The notes beneath the pieces are model-generated. The model ran no database searches and was not told where the DNA came from. It worked only from the letters and a program-made list of their open reading frames with translations. A program made the position numbers and the translations under genes. Below, one piece after another: positions 18,699 through 27,594 of a stretch of 64,000 bases of DNA. Source of the DNA: Rikenellaceae bacterium (GTDB lineage Bacteria > Bacteroidota > Bacteroidia > Bacteroidales > UBA932); the NCBI GenBank assembly GCA_022766385.1, contig JALEPJ010000056.1:117356-181355 (forward strand). Direction: 5' to 3'. The first letter of the stretch is position 1; each line of letters begins with the position of its first letter.

Positions 18699-20948
18699 TC
18701 AGGAAAGGAAGAAATCGCAGGATTTCTTTTCTCCAGCCATCCAAACGGTATCTCCGGCGATAAATTCGAAGTCTGGCTTGGGATTGGTCACGAACTCATC
18801 ACCGCGCAGAACGCTTAGGACGACACATCCGGAACTTCTCATATTTACCTTCGACAGAGTCTTTCCGCAAAGGTATGCGTCCTGGGCCAAAGTGGCGTTT
18901 TCCACAGAAAAATCTTTCTCAACCTCCTCATTCTCAACAATATCTGCCTTTATCATATCATTAAAACGAGCTATCTGTTCACTAGTGCCGACAGCGAGGA
19001 TTCTGTCGAAAGGATAGATTCTTTCATCTCCGGAAGGAATGACTATATTCTTGTGTCCACGGCTGATTTTGATAATATTGACACCGCTATCCTTTCTGAA
19101 TGGCAAGTCTTTCAGGGCCTTTCCAATATTTCTGTAATCAGGAGAAATCTCGATCAATTCCAGATGCACATCGTAACCGGCCATCTTGGACATCAGCGAC
19201 GACGAAACAGGCTTGCGTTTCTTCTCAAGCAGTTCACGCTCATTCAGGTTTGACATAAAGTGCTTTTCGAGGCTCGAGAAACGGTGAACCGAGAATTTGG
19301 CCGAGAAGAAGGCCACGAATCCGGCCGACAATATCAGAAGGAACACCCAGCCCGAAAGCGTAAAGTGCATTGCAATGACTGAAATCACGAAGGCGAGGCC
19401 AATAAAAATGCGCAATATCATCAAAGAAAGTATTGGCCATTTGTTCATATCTCTGACCTGCAGCAATTTGCGTGAGTATTTGTTCAATGAGCCACCGGTA
19501 ACGGAAAGTCCATACAGGAAAGGAGACATTAGCGCCAATGTCACGCCCACGCAGAAAAGTCCAAGTAAAGCGCTCCTGTTTTCAGGTATGAAGCGAGCTG
19601 CCAAAGATGTCAAGTACAGTTTCGACAGGGCAGTAATGGCAATGAGCACGACACTATATAATAATACACGAATCAAGTAACTCTTTATCAATGACTTCCA
19701 CAGATTCTTCTCTGCGCTCGAGCTATCCTGCTGCACACTCTCGCTATTGATTCGTGACAGCACGCGCGGCGAAAGCTTAGCTGAAAGGAAACGGGTAACA
19801 GGAGCAGCAGCCTTGATCATATAAGGAGTCGTAAAGGTAGTAATGACCGATACGGCAATTATCAACGGATAAATGAAATCCCGGATGACGCCTAAACTGC
19901 AGCCGAGCCCGGCAATGATGAACGAGAATTCTCCCAACTGCGCAAGGCTGAAGCCAGTATGCACCGCATCCTCAAGATTGTTGCCGGCAATGATTGATGA
20001 GAAAGTGCCTATAACAATGATTCCTCCCATAGCCGCTATCGTCAGCACCAGTATCAGCCCCCAATGCTCCACTATCACAGCAGGGTCTATCATCATACCT
20101 ACCGAGACAAAGAAAATCGCGCCAAAGAGGTCCTTGATGCCTCCGATAAGTTTTTCAATCCTTTCGCCCTCGATGCTCTCCGACAGAATCGAACCCATAA
20201 GGAAGGCGCCAAGGGCAGAAGAGAATCCAACATAGGAGGCCAGTGAGACCATACCGAAGCAGAGCCCGATGCTCACAAGAAGCAGAATCTCGTTGCTGAG
20301 ATAAGGCCTGAAGCGCTTGAATAGAGTAGGAATGACATAAATGCCCACCAGGAACGACAGAATCAGAAAAAAGGACAATTTCGCCAGACCCGCAAGCATC
20401 TCCCCTCCAGCAAAGCGATTCGACACAGCCAAGGTGCTGAGCATCACCATCATAAGTATAGCAATGAGATCCTCAACCACCAGAGTGCCGAAGACCAAGG
20501 GTGAATACGACTTATTCTTGATTCCAAGGTCTCCATAGGCTTTGATGATAATGGTGGTCGATGACATTGACATCATTGCCCCAAGAAAAATGCTCTCCAT
20601 AGTAGTCCAGCCGATAGCATTGCCAACGGCAAAACCAAGGGTGAACATTCCGATGCACAGACAGACAGCGACGATAATTGCACTGCTTCCGACTTTTATC
20701 AGCTTCTTGAAACTGAACTCGAGTCCAAGGGCGAAAAGCAGGAAGATGATTCCGATTTCCGACCACTGTTCGACAGTAGCAGTGTCGGTGACGTTCGGGA
20801 ATAGTCCGACGTGAGGGCCTACCAGGAAACCCGCAACGATATAGCCCAGAATAAGGGGCTGTTTAAGGGCTTTGGATATGATTGTAAACACTCCGGCGGC
20901 AATCAGTATGAGCGCCAGGTCTCTAACTAATGAAATTTCTTCTGACAT
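18699..20948 (-). CDS. Kef-type cation/proton antiporter (CPA2) with C-terminal TrkA_C-type domain(s)
   Basis: About 12 TM N-terminal half (VAGFLVGPHVG, SLAQLGEFSFIIAGLG); two TrkA-C-like segments at the C-terminus. Confidence 0.9.
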   Translation of the reverse strand: MSEEISLVRDLALILIAAGVFTIISKALKQPLILGYIVAGFLVGPHVGLFPNVTDTATVEQWSEIGIIFLLFALGLEFSFKKLIKVGSSAIIVAVCLCIGMFTLGFAVGNAIGWTTMESIFLGAMMSMSSTTIIIKAYGDLGIKNKSYSPLVFGTLVVEDLIAILMMVMLSTLAVSNRFAGGEMLAGLAKLSFFLILSFLVGIYVIPTLFKRFRPYLSNEILLLVSIGLCFGMVSLASYVGFSSALGAFLMGSILSESIEGERIEKLIGGIKDLFGAIFFVSVGMMIDPAVIVEHWGLILVLTIAAMGGIIVIGTFSSIIAGNNLEDAVHTGFSLAQLGEFSFIIAGLGCSLGVIRDFIYPLIIAVSVITTFTTPYMIKAAAPVTRFLSAKLSPRVLSRINSESVQQDSSSAEKNLWKSLIKSYLIRVLLYSVVLIAITALSKLYLTSLAARFIPENRSALLGLFCVGVTLALMSPFLYGLSVTGGSLNKYSRKLLQVRDMNKWPILSLMILRIFIGLAFVISVIAMHFTLSGWVFLLILSAGFVAFFSAKFSVHRFSSLEKHFMSNLNERELLEKKRKPVSSSLMSKMAGYDVHLELIEISPDYRNIGKALKDLPFRKDSGVNIIKISRGHKNIVIPSGDERIYPFDRILAVGTSEQIARFNDMIKADIVENEEVEKDFSVENATLAQDAYLCGKTLSKVNMRSSGCVVLSVLRGDEFVTNPKPDFEFIAGDTVWMAGEKKSCDFFLS

Positions 20949-20967
20949 AATCTTCCGATAGGAGTTA

Positions 20968-20975
20968 CAAATATA
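20968..20975 (-). promoter_or_regulatory. putative -7 promoter element for antiporter gene
   Basis: TATATTTG on minus strand, about 20 nt upstream of ATG. Confidence 0.4.
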
Positions 20976-21029
20976 AACAAAATCCCTTCTTCTGGGGTGC
21001 GGACTTTTCCGGATTCAAAGGATTTTTCA

Positions 21030-21037
21030 TATATTTG
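21030..21037 (+). promoter_or_regulatory. putative -7 promoter element for NifU-like/GGGtGRT pair
   Basis: TATATTTG matches TAnnTTTG; about 50 nt leader. Confidence 0.45.
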
Positions 21038-21090
21038 TGGGATGAAATGCGAATTAGTTTCGGCAAACACTCATAAACAGAACTATAGTT

Positions 21091-21783
21091 ATGATTTACA
21101 CAAATGAAGTGCAGCACATGTGCTGCGTTGCAAAGGGCGCAAATCACGCCAACGCTCCAATTCCTGAGGAAGGAAAGTGGGTGCATGCAAAGGAAATCAA
21201 GGACATCTCCGGCCTCACTCATGGTATCGGCTGGTGTGCACCTCAGCAGGGCTGCTGCAAACTCACCCTCAACGTTAAGGAAGGTATCATCGAGGAGGCT
21301 CTCGTAGAAACTCTCGGTTGCTCGGGTATGACTCACTCAGCTGCTATGGCATCTGAAATCCTCCCTGGCAAGACTCTTCTTGAGGCTCTCAACACCGACC
21401 TCGTTTGCGATGCCATCAACACCGCTATGCGCGAGCTTTTCCTTCAGATTGTTTACGGTCGTACTCAGTCAGCTTTCTCAGAGGGCGGTCTTCCTGTAGG
21501 CGCTTCTCTTGAGGATCTCGGAAAGAACCTCCGCAGCCAGGTCGGCACAATGTTCGGAACACGTGCCAAGGGCTCACGCTATCTTGAAATGACTGAGGGC
21601 TACTGCACTCAGATGGCTCTTGATGCAAACGATGAAGTTATCGGTTACGAATTCGTAAACCTCGGTAAACTGATGGATGCCCTCAAGGCAGGTGCTACCG
21701 GTCCTGAGGCTATTGAAAAGGCAAGGGGTACCTATGGCCGTTTCAAGGATGCAGTTAAGTATATTGACCCACGTAAAGCATAA
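21091..21783 (+). CDS. NifU-N/IscU-like iron-sulfur scaffold-related protein
   Basis: Cysteines in CAPQQGCCKLTLNV and LGCSGMTHSAAMASEILPGKTL resemble an IscU/NifU N-domain arrangement; paired with GGGtGRT gene. Confidence 0.7.
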   Translation: MIYTNEVQHMCCVAKGANHANAPIPEEGKWVHAKEIKDISGLTHGIGWCAPQQGCCKLTLNVKEGIIEEALVETLGCSGMTHSAAMASEILPGKTLLEALNTDLVCDAINTAMRELFLQIVYGRTQSAFSEGGLPVGASLEDLGKNLRSQVGTMFGTRAKGSRYLEMTEGYCTQMALDANDEVIGYEFVNLGKLMDALKAGATGPEAIEKARGTYGRFKDAVKYIDPRKA

Positions 21784-21788
21784 GCAAT

Positions 21789-22784
21789 ATGGCACTTTTT
21801 GAAAGCTACGAGCGTCGTATTAATCAGATTAATGCAGCTCTCAACAAATATGGTATTAAGGACATCGAGGAGGCTAAGGCTATCTGCGAGTCAAAGGGCC
21901 TTGACCCATACAAGACTTGCGAGGATACCCAGAAAATCTGCTTCGAGAATGCAAAGTGGGCTTATGTAGTAGGCGCAGCCATCGCTATCAAGAAGGGCTG
22001 CAAGAATGCTGCTGATGCTGCCGAGGCTATCGGTGAGGGTCTCCAGGCATTCTGCATCCCAGGTTCGGTAGCTGACGACCGCAAGGTAGGTCTCGGACAC
22101 GGAAACCTCGCTGCAAGACTTCTTCGTGAGGAAACCGAGTGCTTCGCTTTCCTTGCAGGTCACGAGTCATATGCTGCTGCTGAAGGCGCTATCAAGATCG
22201 CCGAGATGGCCAACAAGGTTCGTCAGAAGCCTCTCCGCGTAATCCTCAACGGTCTCGGAAAGGATGCTGCCAAGATTATCTCACGTATCAACGGATTTAC
22301 CTATGTTCAGACTGAGTTCGATTATTATACAGGTGAGGTAAAGGAGATTTCAAGAACCCGCTACTCTGAGGGTGTTCGCGGTGGCGTAAATTGCTACGGT
22401 GCTGATGATGTACGTGAAGGTGTTGCCATTATGTGGAAGGAGAACGTTGACGTTTCCATCACCGGTAACTCTACCAACCCTACCCGTTTCCAGCACCCTG
22501 TTGCAGGTACATACAAGAAGGAGCGCGTTCTTGCCGGCAAGCCATACTTCTCAGTGGCTTCAGGCGGTGGTACCGGACGTACCCTTCACCCAGACAACAT
22601 GGCAGCAGGTCCTGCATCATACGGTATGACCGATACCCTTGGACGTATGCACTCTGACGCTCAGTTCGCAGGTTCATCTTCAGTTCCTGCCCACGTTGAG
22701 ATGATGGGCTTCCTCGGTATGGGTAACAACCCTATGGTCGGCGCTACCGTCGCTGTTGCAGTTGCAGTAGCTCAGGCTATGTAA
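21789..22784 (+). CDS. GGGtGRT protein (family of unknown function)
   Basis: Diagnostic SGGGTGRTLHPDNMAAGPASYGMTDTLGRMHSDAQFAGSSSVPAHVEMMGFLGMGNNPMVGA. Confidence 0.88.
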   Translation: MALFESYERRINQINAALNKYGIKDIEEAKAICESKGLDPYKTCEDTQKICFENAKWAYVVGAAIAIKKGCKNAADAAEAIGEGLQAFCIPGSVADDRKVGLGHGNLAARLLREETECFAFLAGHESYAAAEGAIKIAEMANKVRQKPLRVILNGLGKDAAKIISRINGFTYVQTEFDYYTGEVKEISRTRYSEGVRGGVNCYGADDVREGVAIMWKENVDVSITGNSTNPTRFQHPVAGTYKKERVLAGKPYFSVASGGGTGRTLHPDNMAAGPASYGMTDTLGRMHSDAQFAGSSSVPAHVEMMGFLGMGNNPMVGATVAVAVAVAQAM

Positions 22785-22809
22785 TTGGTCTGTTCACAAT
22801 ACTTTAGGA

Positions 22810-22841
22810 GAGGATGGCTAAGATGTTAGTCATCCTCTTTT
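22810..22841. terminator. Rho-independent-like terminator between convergent genes
   Basis: 12-bp stem GAGGATGGCTAA/TTAGTCATCCTC (one G.T), GATG loop, then TTTT. Confidence 0.85.
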
Positions 22842-22842
22842 C

Positions 22843-24090
22843 CTATTTGCTCTTTGAGGACTTGAATAAGCGTCCAGGCAATTCGCTCATCAGTACGATT
22901 CCGAATACTATTGCCACGGTCACCTTGAAGGCCATGAAACCGGCATCCAGAGCCGGATGAAACTGATTGGAAGCCAGATAGTATGAAGTCCAGAACAAAC
23001 CGCCTCCAGGAACCATTGGGAATATACCGGTTATCAGGAAAATGATAGCTGGTGTCCTGAAGCGGCTTGCGAAGAAACGGGAAACAAGTACAACAAGCAT
23101 AGTGGCAAAGGCCGTTGACACAGCGACTCCGAGTGGAGTATAGTGCAAAAGAACCAAGTAAAGCATCCATCCGATTGTCGCACATATACCCGTCTGCAGA
23201 TAACACTTTGTAGGAACTCCGAAAAGCACTGAAAAACCTATGGTCCCGATGAAAGCAGCCAAGGCCTGGCACAATAGACCTGAAGTGAACAAATCTGTAC
23301 TTGCGCCGTGAAGCAAAGTCATCATCGAACCTTCAATCCAGGAATCGACTTTGAACACCACCACGGCTCCTGCAGCAATACAGAAAAAGACCAGCAAGGC
23401 ATCCAGCAAACGGGTGGCTCCTGCCAGATAATCTTCATTGGCAATATCCCTGATACCGTTGGTAAATGGAACACCGGGAATCAGAGGGATGAGAGCTCCG
23501 ATAATCATATTGCCCAGATTAACTCCGAAGCCTACTCTATGGAAGATGATGCACAAAGCCGTAGCCAAGGCACTTCCAGCAATATTGCCTACGAATTTTG
23601 ACAAATATGGAGCAGAGATCGTACTTACGAACAGCCAAAGAATAGCGCCCACTACAAAGGATGCGGCTGCATCCAGAAGTCCACCTCCAAAAATGATACA
23701 GAATGCTCCGGCTCCAACAGCAGAGCCGATAATCTGATGAAGCCTGCTCTTGCTCCGGGACTTTCTTATATTGTCCAATCTGGCTCTCGCCTCATCCAGA
23801 CCAAGCAAGCCCCTTTCTATGTCACGGGACAATTGGTTTACAGCAGCAACGCGTTCCAATTGAGCACCCTTGAAAGGGATGAATTCAACTTTCGCAAAGC
23901 CTGTTGCAGCAGTGGAGAAAATACCGTTGGAGAGCACGAAGAAATCGGAGGAACTCACGCCAAAATGCTTTGTGATACGCTCCATAGTTTCTTCCACCCG
24001 TGAGATCTCAGCTCCGTTTTCCAACAAAATATGTCCTGCGTATGATGCGAGATCAAGAGCTTTCAGAGCTTCTTCTTCTGTTTTCTGCAT
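22843..24090 (-). CDS. threonine/serine exporter family (ThrE-like, fused YjjP/YjjB halves)
   Basis: N-terminal GAEISRVEETMERI..FVLSNGIFSTA; multiple TMs; LIPLIPGVPFTNGIRDIANEDYLAGATRLLDALL; C-terminal ITGIFPMVPGGGLF. Confidence 0.87.
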   Translation of the reverse strand: MQKTEEEALKALDLASYAGHILLENGAEISRVEETMERITKHFGVSSSDFFVLSNGIFSTAATGFAKVEFIPFKGAQLERVAAVNQLSRDIERGLLGLDEARARLDNIRKSRSKSRLHQIIGSAVGAGAFCIIFGGGLLDAAASFVVGAILWLFVSTISAPYLSKFVGNIAGSALATALCIIFHRVGFGVNLGNMIIGALIPLIPGVPFTNGIRDIANEDYLAGATRLLDALLVFFCIAAGAVVVFKVDSWIEGSMMTLLHGASTDLFTSGLLCQALAAFIGTIGFSVLFGVPTKCYLQTGICATIGWMLYLVLLHYTPLGVAVSTAFATMLVVLVSRFFASRFRTPAIIFLITGIFPMVPGGGLFWTSYYLASNQFHPALDAGFMAFKVTVAIVFGIVLMSELPGRLFKSSKSK

Positions 24091-24095
24091 ACACA

Positions 24096-27071
24096 CTATC
24101 GAACGTATTTTCCGGCTGACAATTCCTCATCAGGACGACCTGGGAGTTTGAGAGTTGCAGTGCATCCTTCCGGAATTACAAAACTATACTTGACTGAGCC
24201 ATCAGACTGATACTCCCAGGAGCTTTCAATTCTTCCTTCCCTTGAGTCATACCAGCCACGGGCATATGTCATCTGTCTGTTTGGATCAGGTACTGGATGA
24301 AGCACAAAATGCTTGAAACCAGGAGCATTCTCGTCCCTGTCTATACCCAGCGAGTATGCGATAAGCCATTGGCCTACAGCGCCAAATGAATAGTGGTTGA
24401 AGGAGTTCATCGAATTGTTGCCTCCAAAACCGCGTTCAATAGTATATGAATCAAGACGTTCCCAAATAGTAGTCGCACCCTGAGTAACAGGATATAGCCA
24501 GCTTGGATACGAGGTCTGCTGAAGGAGACGGTATGCAAGATCTGAATAGCCGTTATCACTCAGAGCCTTGCTGATCCAGGCAGTGGTGATGAAACCTGTC
24601 ATCAGTGAATATGGAGGGCAATTGATACCATTGTCGGAAACGCTTGAGGAGCGGACACAATCAGCGAGATTGGCTGCCACCTTTGCCCTGAGTTCAGCAT
24701 CATCGATGAGGCCAAAGGCCAAAGGCAGAACATAACTACTCTGAACGTCAATAAGTTGCCCAGCCTTATCCCTCATATATTCGGAAGCTACGAACTTGGC
24801 ACTTAGCGGATCAAGATAGGTTCTGACCCAGTGTTCCTTACGTTCAGAGAGCAATTCATCATACAAGTTCTCATCATCCGTCTTACCGAGGACAGAGGCT
24901 GCCTCTTTCATAATTTGGAGGTCAAAGATATAGTACGCCTCCCATAATGCAGTATTGTCTATACGGCCGTTCTGAGGACCGAGCCAATCGCCAAGTCCAC
25001 CGAAGAAAAGATTGCCCTGAGTCAGCAATCCAAGCTGAGCATCATAATACTTTTCCTCAATATAGTCCATGTACCTATGCATTGCCTCATAATTCATTTC
25101 CAGGATTGAGGTATCAGCATACTGTCTGTAGCATTCGTAAGGAACCGTAATACCTGCACTTCCCCAAAGGAGTCCTCCGAAAGCACCTCCAATCGGGGCT
25201 ACATCCGGCATACGGCCGTCAGGCATCTGAACATCGCGTATTGCCTGAGTATGTCTGCGAAGGAAGGCATTCACATCAGAGAGATAGGTAGCGGTACGGG
25301 CAAATACGCTCAAGTCACCGCTCCATCCCATACGCTCATTGCGCTGAGGACAGTCTGTTGGAATGCTTATGAAATTGGCCAGCATCGACCATTGAATATT
25401 CTGCCAAAGCCTGTTGACAAGCGGATTGCTGCACTCATAATGGGCGGTAAAATTCTGTACCGAGCTGATTACCAATCCTTTCACTGCCTCTAAAGGAAGA
25501 GCCTCATCCAGTCCGCTTATTTCCATATATCTGTATCCATGCTGGGTGAAATATGGTTCAAAGAGTTCAGTCTCAGCACCTGATGCAATATAGATATCCT
25601 GAGCCATAGCACCTCTGATATTCTCAAGCATCAGCATTCCGTTTTCCGGATACAGTACTTCCGCGTAACGGAAACGCACTTGCCTGCCCTTTTCCAAACC
25701 CTTGAGGCTCACACTAGGAATTCCGGCAAAGTTCTGACCCATATCATAAACGAACACCCCCGGGCGCACTTCACTTACACTGCGAGCCTGAAGAACTGTG
25801 AAGACTGCTGGATCCGGATCCTCCTGAAGGACAAGCTGGAAGTCAGAATAATCATCAACTCTCGGAGCTGTAGAACCGAAGGTCTCGGAAGAGATGTGGC
25901 CTTCAAGGCTCATTTCCTCGGCCCTTCTCCAAGAAGCATCCTGAATGCTCTTGCCCGCATCATATACTTCGCCCTGGAACATTGATGCATACACCACAGG
26001 TCCGTCATTGGAAACCTCCCAAGTTTCAGGGTCTGTTACAAAGCGGAATCTGCTACCGTCTTCGTACTCAACATCAAGGCAGGCAAGCAGGGCAAGCTGG
26101 TCACCGAAATAATTGCGATTGCCGGCTCCGAAAGTCAAATCACCGCTCCACCAGCCTTCGCCAAGTTCTGCAAAAAACTGATTATCACCACTCTTAAGCA
26201 GTTCAGCCACATCGTAGCTCTGATAATAATGATGTTTGTTATATTGAGACAAACCAGGAGCGTATTCACCTTTTCCCAGCTTGCTTCCATTCAAATGGAT
26301 ACGATAAATGCCTCTGGCAGTAGCATACAGAGTGGCAGAACGTATTGCCTTGTCCTTCAAGCTGAAACTGGCGCGAAGCATAGGCATTCCGCCGTGATCA
26401 GGGTCGAATAGCTTCTTGACTCCCGAAGCGTGCTTAACCTCATCCAATGCAAACAGAAGGGCATTTGGCTGCCTGCGTTCGCGTATCTGATAATTGCGGA
26501 AGGAAGCGCTTTGTCCCTCCTCCACCGCATATCCAACTTCCGCCATCTGAGGATAGGCAATGTAGTCGCCACCATGTCCCAAAGGACCGACATTGGACTG
26601 TCCGAGGGCAATGCCATTGACACTCAGCTTGATTTCGCTCAAGGCAACATCAGCGACAAGTCTGTATTCGCTCACTGTTTCAGGAATACTATCCGCAGGT
26701 ATGGCAAGACTTTGGAACAGCTTTCCTTCGTAGTCCTGAGGAGTATATCCCGTTCTATAGACATTGACGCACATTGCCTCCCTGTCAAGCTCGATACGGA
26801 CATAGGACTCATCCTTCGCATTTTCAACGTCAAGAATATTGAGATTCCTGTCCATTAACCTCGGGTCGTTGGCGCCAAAGAGGACTGATGCCCGCGAAGA
26901 ACCTTCATCGAAAACAATGTCGGCAGACAATGTAAATTGAGGCAGAAAATCAGAATAAAGTACTGATTCAGAGCTACCTATCCACTTTGCGTCCGCAAAT
27001 GGAGTATCCTCCTGACTCTTACACGATACAAGGCAGAGTAAGGCTCCTGCCAAAAACAAAATGCGTTTCAT
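24096..27071 (-). CDS. alpha-L-rhamnosidase-like (GH78) lipoprotein
   Basis: Lipobox LLCLVSC; RNYFGDQLALLACLDVEYEDG, SIPTDCPQRNERMGWSGDLSVFARTATY, WERLDSYTIERGFGGNNSMNSFNHYSFGAVGQWL. Confidence 0.9.
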   Translation of the reverse strand: MKRILFLAGALLCLVSCKSQEDTPFADAKWIGSSESVLYSDFLPQFTLSADIVFDEGSSRASVLFGANDPRLMDRNLNILDVENAKDESYVRIELDREAMCVNVYRTGYTPQDYEGKLFQSLAIPADSIPETVSEYRLVADVALSEIKLSVNGIALGQSNVGPLGHGGDYIAYPQMAEVGYAVEEGQSASFRNYQIRERRQPNALLFALDEVKHASGVKKLFDPDHGGMPMLRASFSLKDKAIRSATLYATARGIYRIHLNGSKLGKGEYAPGLSQYNKHHYYQSYDVAELLKSGDNQFFAELGEGWWSGDLTFGAGNRNYFGDQLALLACLDVEYEDGSRFRFVTDPETWEVSNDGPVVYASMFQGEVYDAGKSIQDASWRRAEEMSLEGHISSETFGSTAPRVDDYSDFQLVLQEDPDPAVFTVLQARSVSEVRPGVFVYDMGQNFAGIPSVSLKGLEKGRQVRFRYAEVLYPENGMLMLENIRGAMAQDIYIASGAETELFEPYFTQHGYRYMEISGLDEALPLEAVKGLVISSVQNFTAHYECSNPLVNRLWQNIQWSMLANFISIPTDCPQRNERMGWSGDLSVFARTATYLSDVNAFLRRHTQAIRDVQMPDGRMPDVAPIGGAFGGLLWGSAGITVPYECYRQYADTSILEMNYEAMHRYMDYIEEKYYDAQLGLLTQGNLFFGGLGDWLGPQNGRIDNTALWEAYYIFDLQIMKEAASVLGKTDDENLYDELLSERKEHWVRTYLDPLSAKFVASEYMRDKAGQLIDVQSSYVLPLAFGLIDDAELRAKVAANLADCVRSSSVSDNGINCPPYSLMTGFITTAWISKALSDNGYSDLAYRLLQQTSYPSWLYPVTQGATTIWERLDSYTIERGFGGNNSMNSFNHYSFGAVGQWLIAYSLGIDRDENAPGFKHFVLHPVPDPNRQMTYARGWYDSREGRIESSWEYQSDGSVKYSFVIPEGCTATLKLPGRPDEELSAGKYVR

Positions 27072-27080
27072 ATCCTTGAC

Positions 27081-27587
27081 TTATTTTTGTTTGTCAATAC
27101 TGAGCAAGTATTCAGCAACGATGGCGGCTGCAGTCTCGCAGGAATAGGCGCAAGGCCTGCTCTTATAGTACTCCGCACTGCGCTCAGACGGCCTTGGAGA
27201 CTCAATTTCCTTCTTTTTGGCTTCAGCCTTGAGCCCAAGGATGTCGCGACAGACTATGCTGCCCATCTTCTCTTTATATGCGGACGCGAAGCTCTGAACC
27301 AAAGCATAGTTTTCAGTCCTTGCCTCCACATTCGAAGGATCATCGGCCGGGGCAATGAAACCGGCAATTACGGCCATTGCGCTCATACAACCGCAGACCT
27401 CGCGCAAGCGACCGACTCCCCCACCGAAGCCCGAACCCAAGGTCTTAAGTGTCAATGCATCAACGGGCAGGATATCCTCGAAGGCCAGGAGCACCGATTG
27501 ACAGCAATTAAAGCCGTCAAGGAAGAAGTCGCGGCCACGGGCTGCTCTTTCCTCAACAGAAAAATTATCCGGTAAAGTCTTTATCAT
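27081..27587 (-). CDS. C_GCAxxG_C_C family protein
   Basis: FNCCQSVLLAF..TLGSGFGGGVGRLREVCGCMSAMAVIAG. ORF-track start at 27620 overlaps the upstream gene's stop; ATG at 27587 preferred. Confidence 0.85.
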   Translation of the reverse strand: MIKTLPDNFSVEERAARGRDFFLDGFNCCQSVLLAFEDILPVDALTLKTLGSGFGGGVGRLREVCGCMSAMAVIAGFIAPADDPSNVEARTENYALVQSFASAYKEKMGSIVCRDILGLKAEAKKKEIESPRPSERSAEYYKSRPCAYSCETAAAIVAEYLLSIDKQK

Positions 27588-27594
27588 ATGTCTA

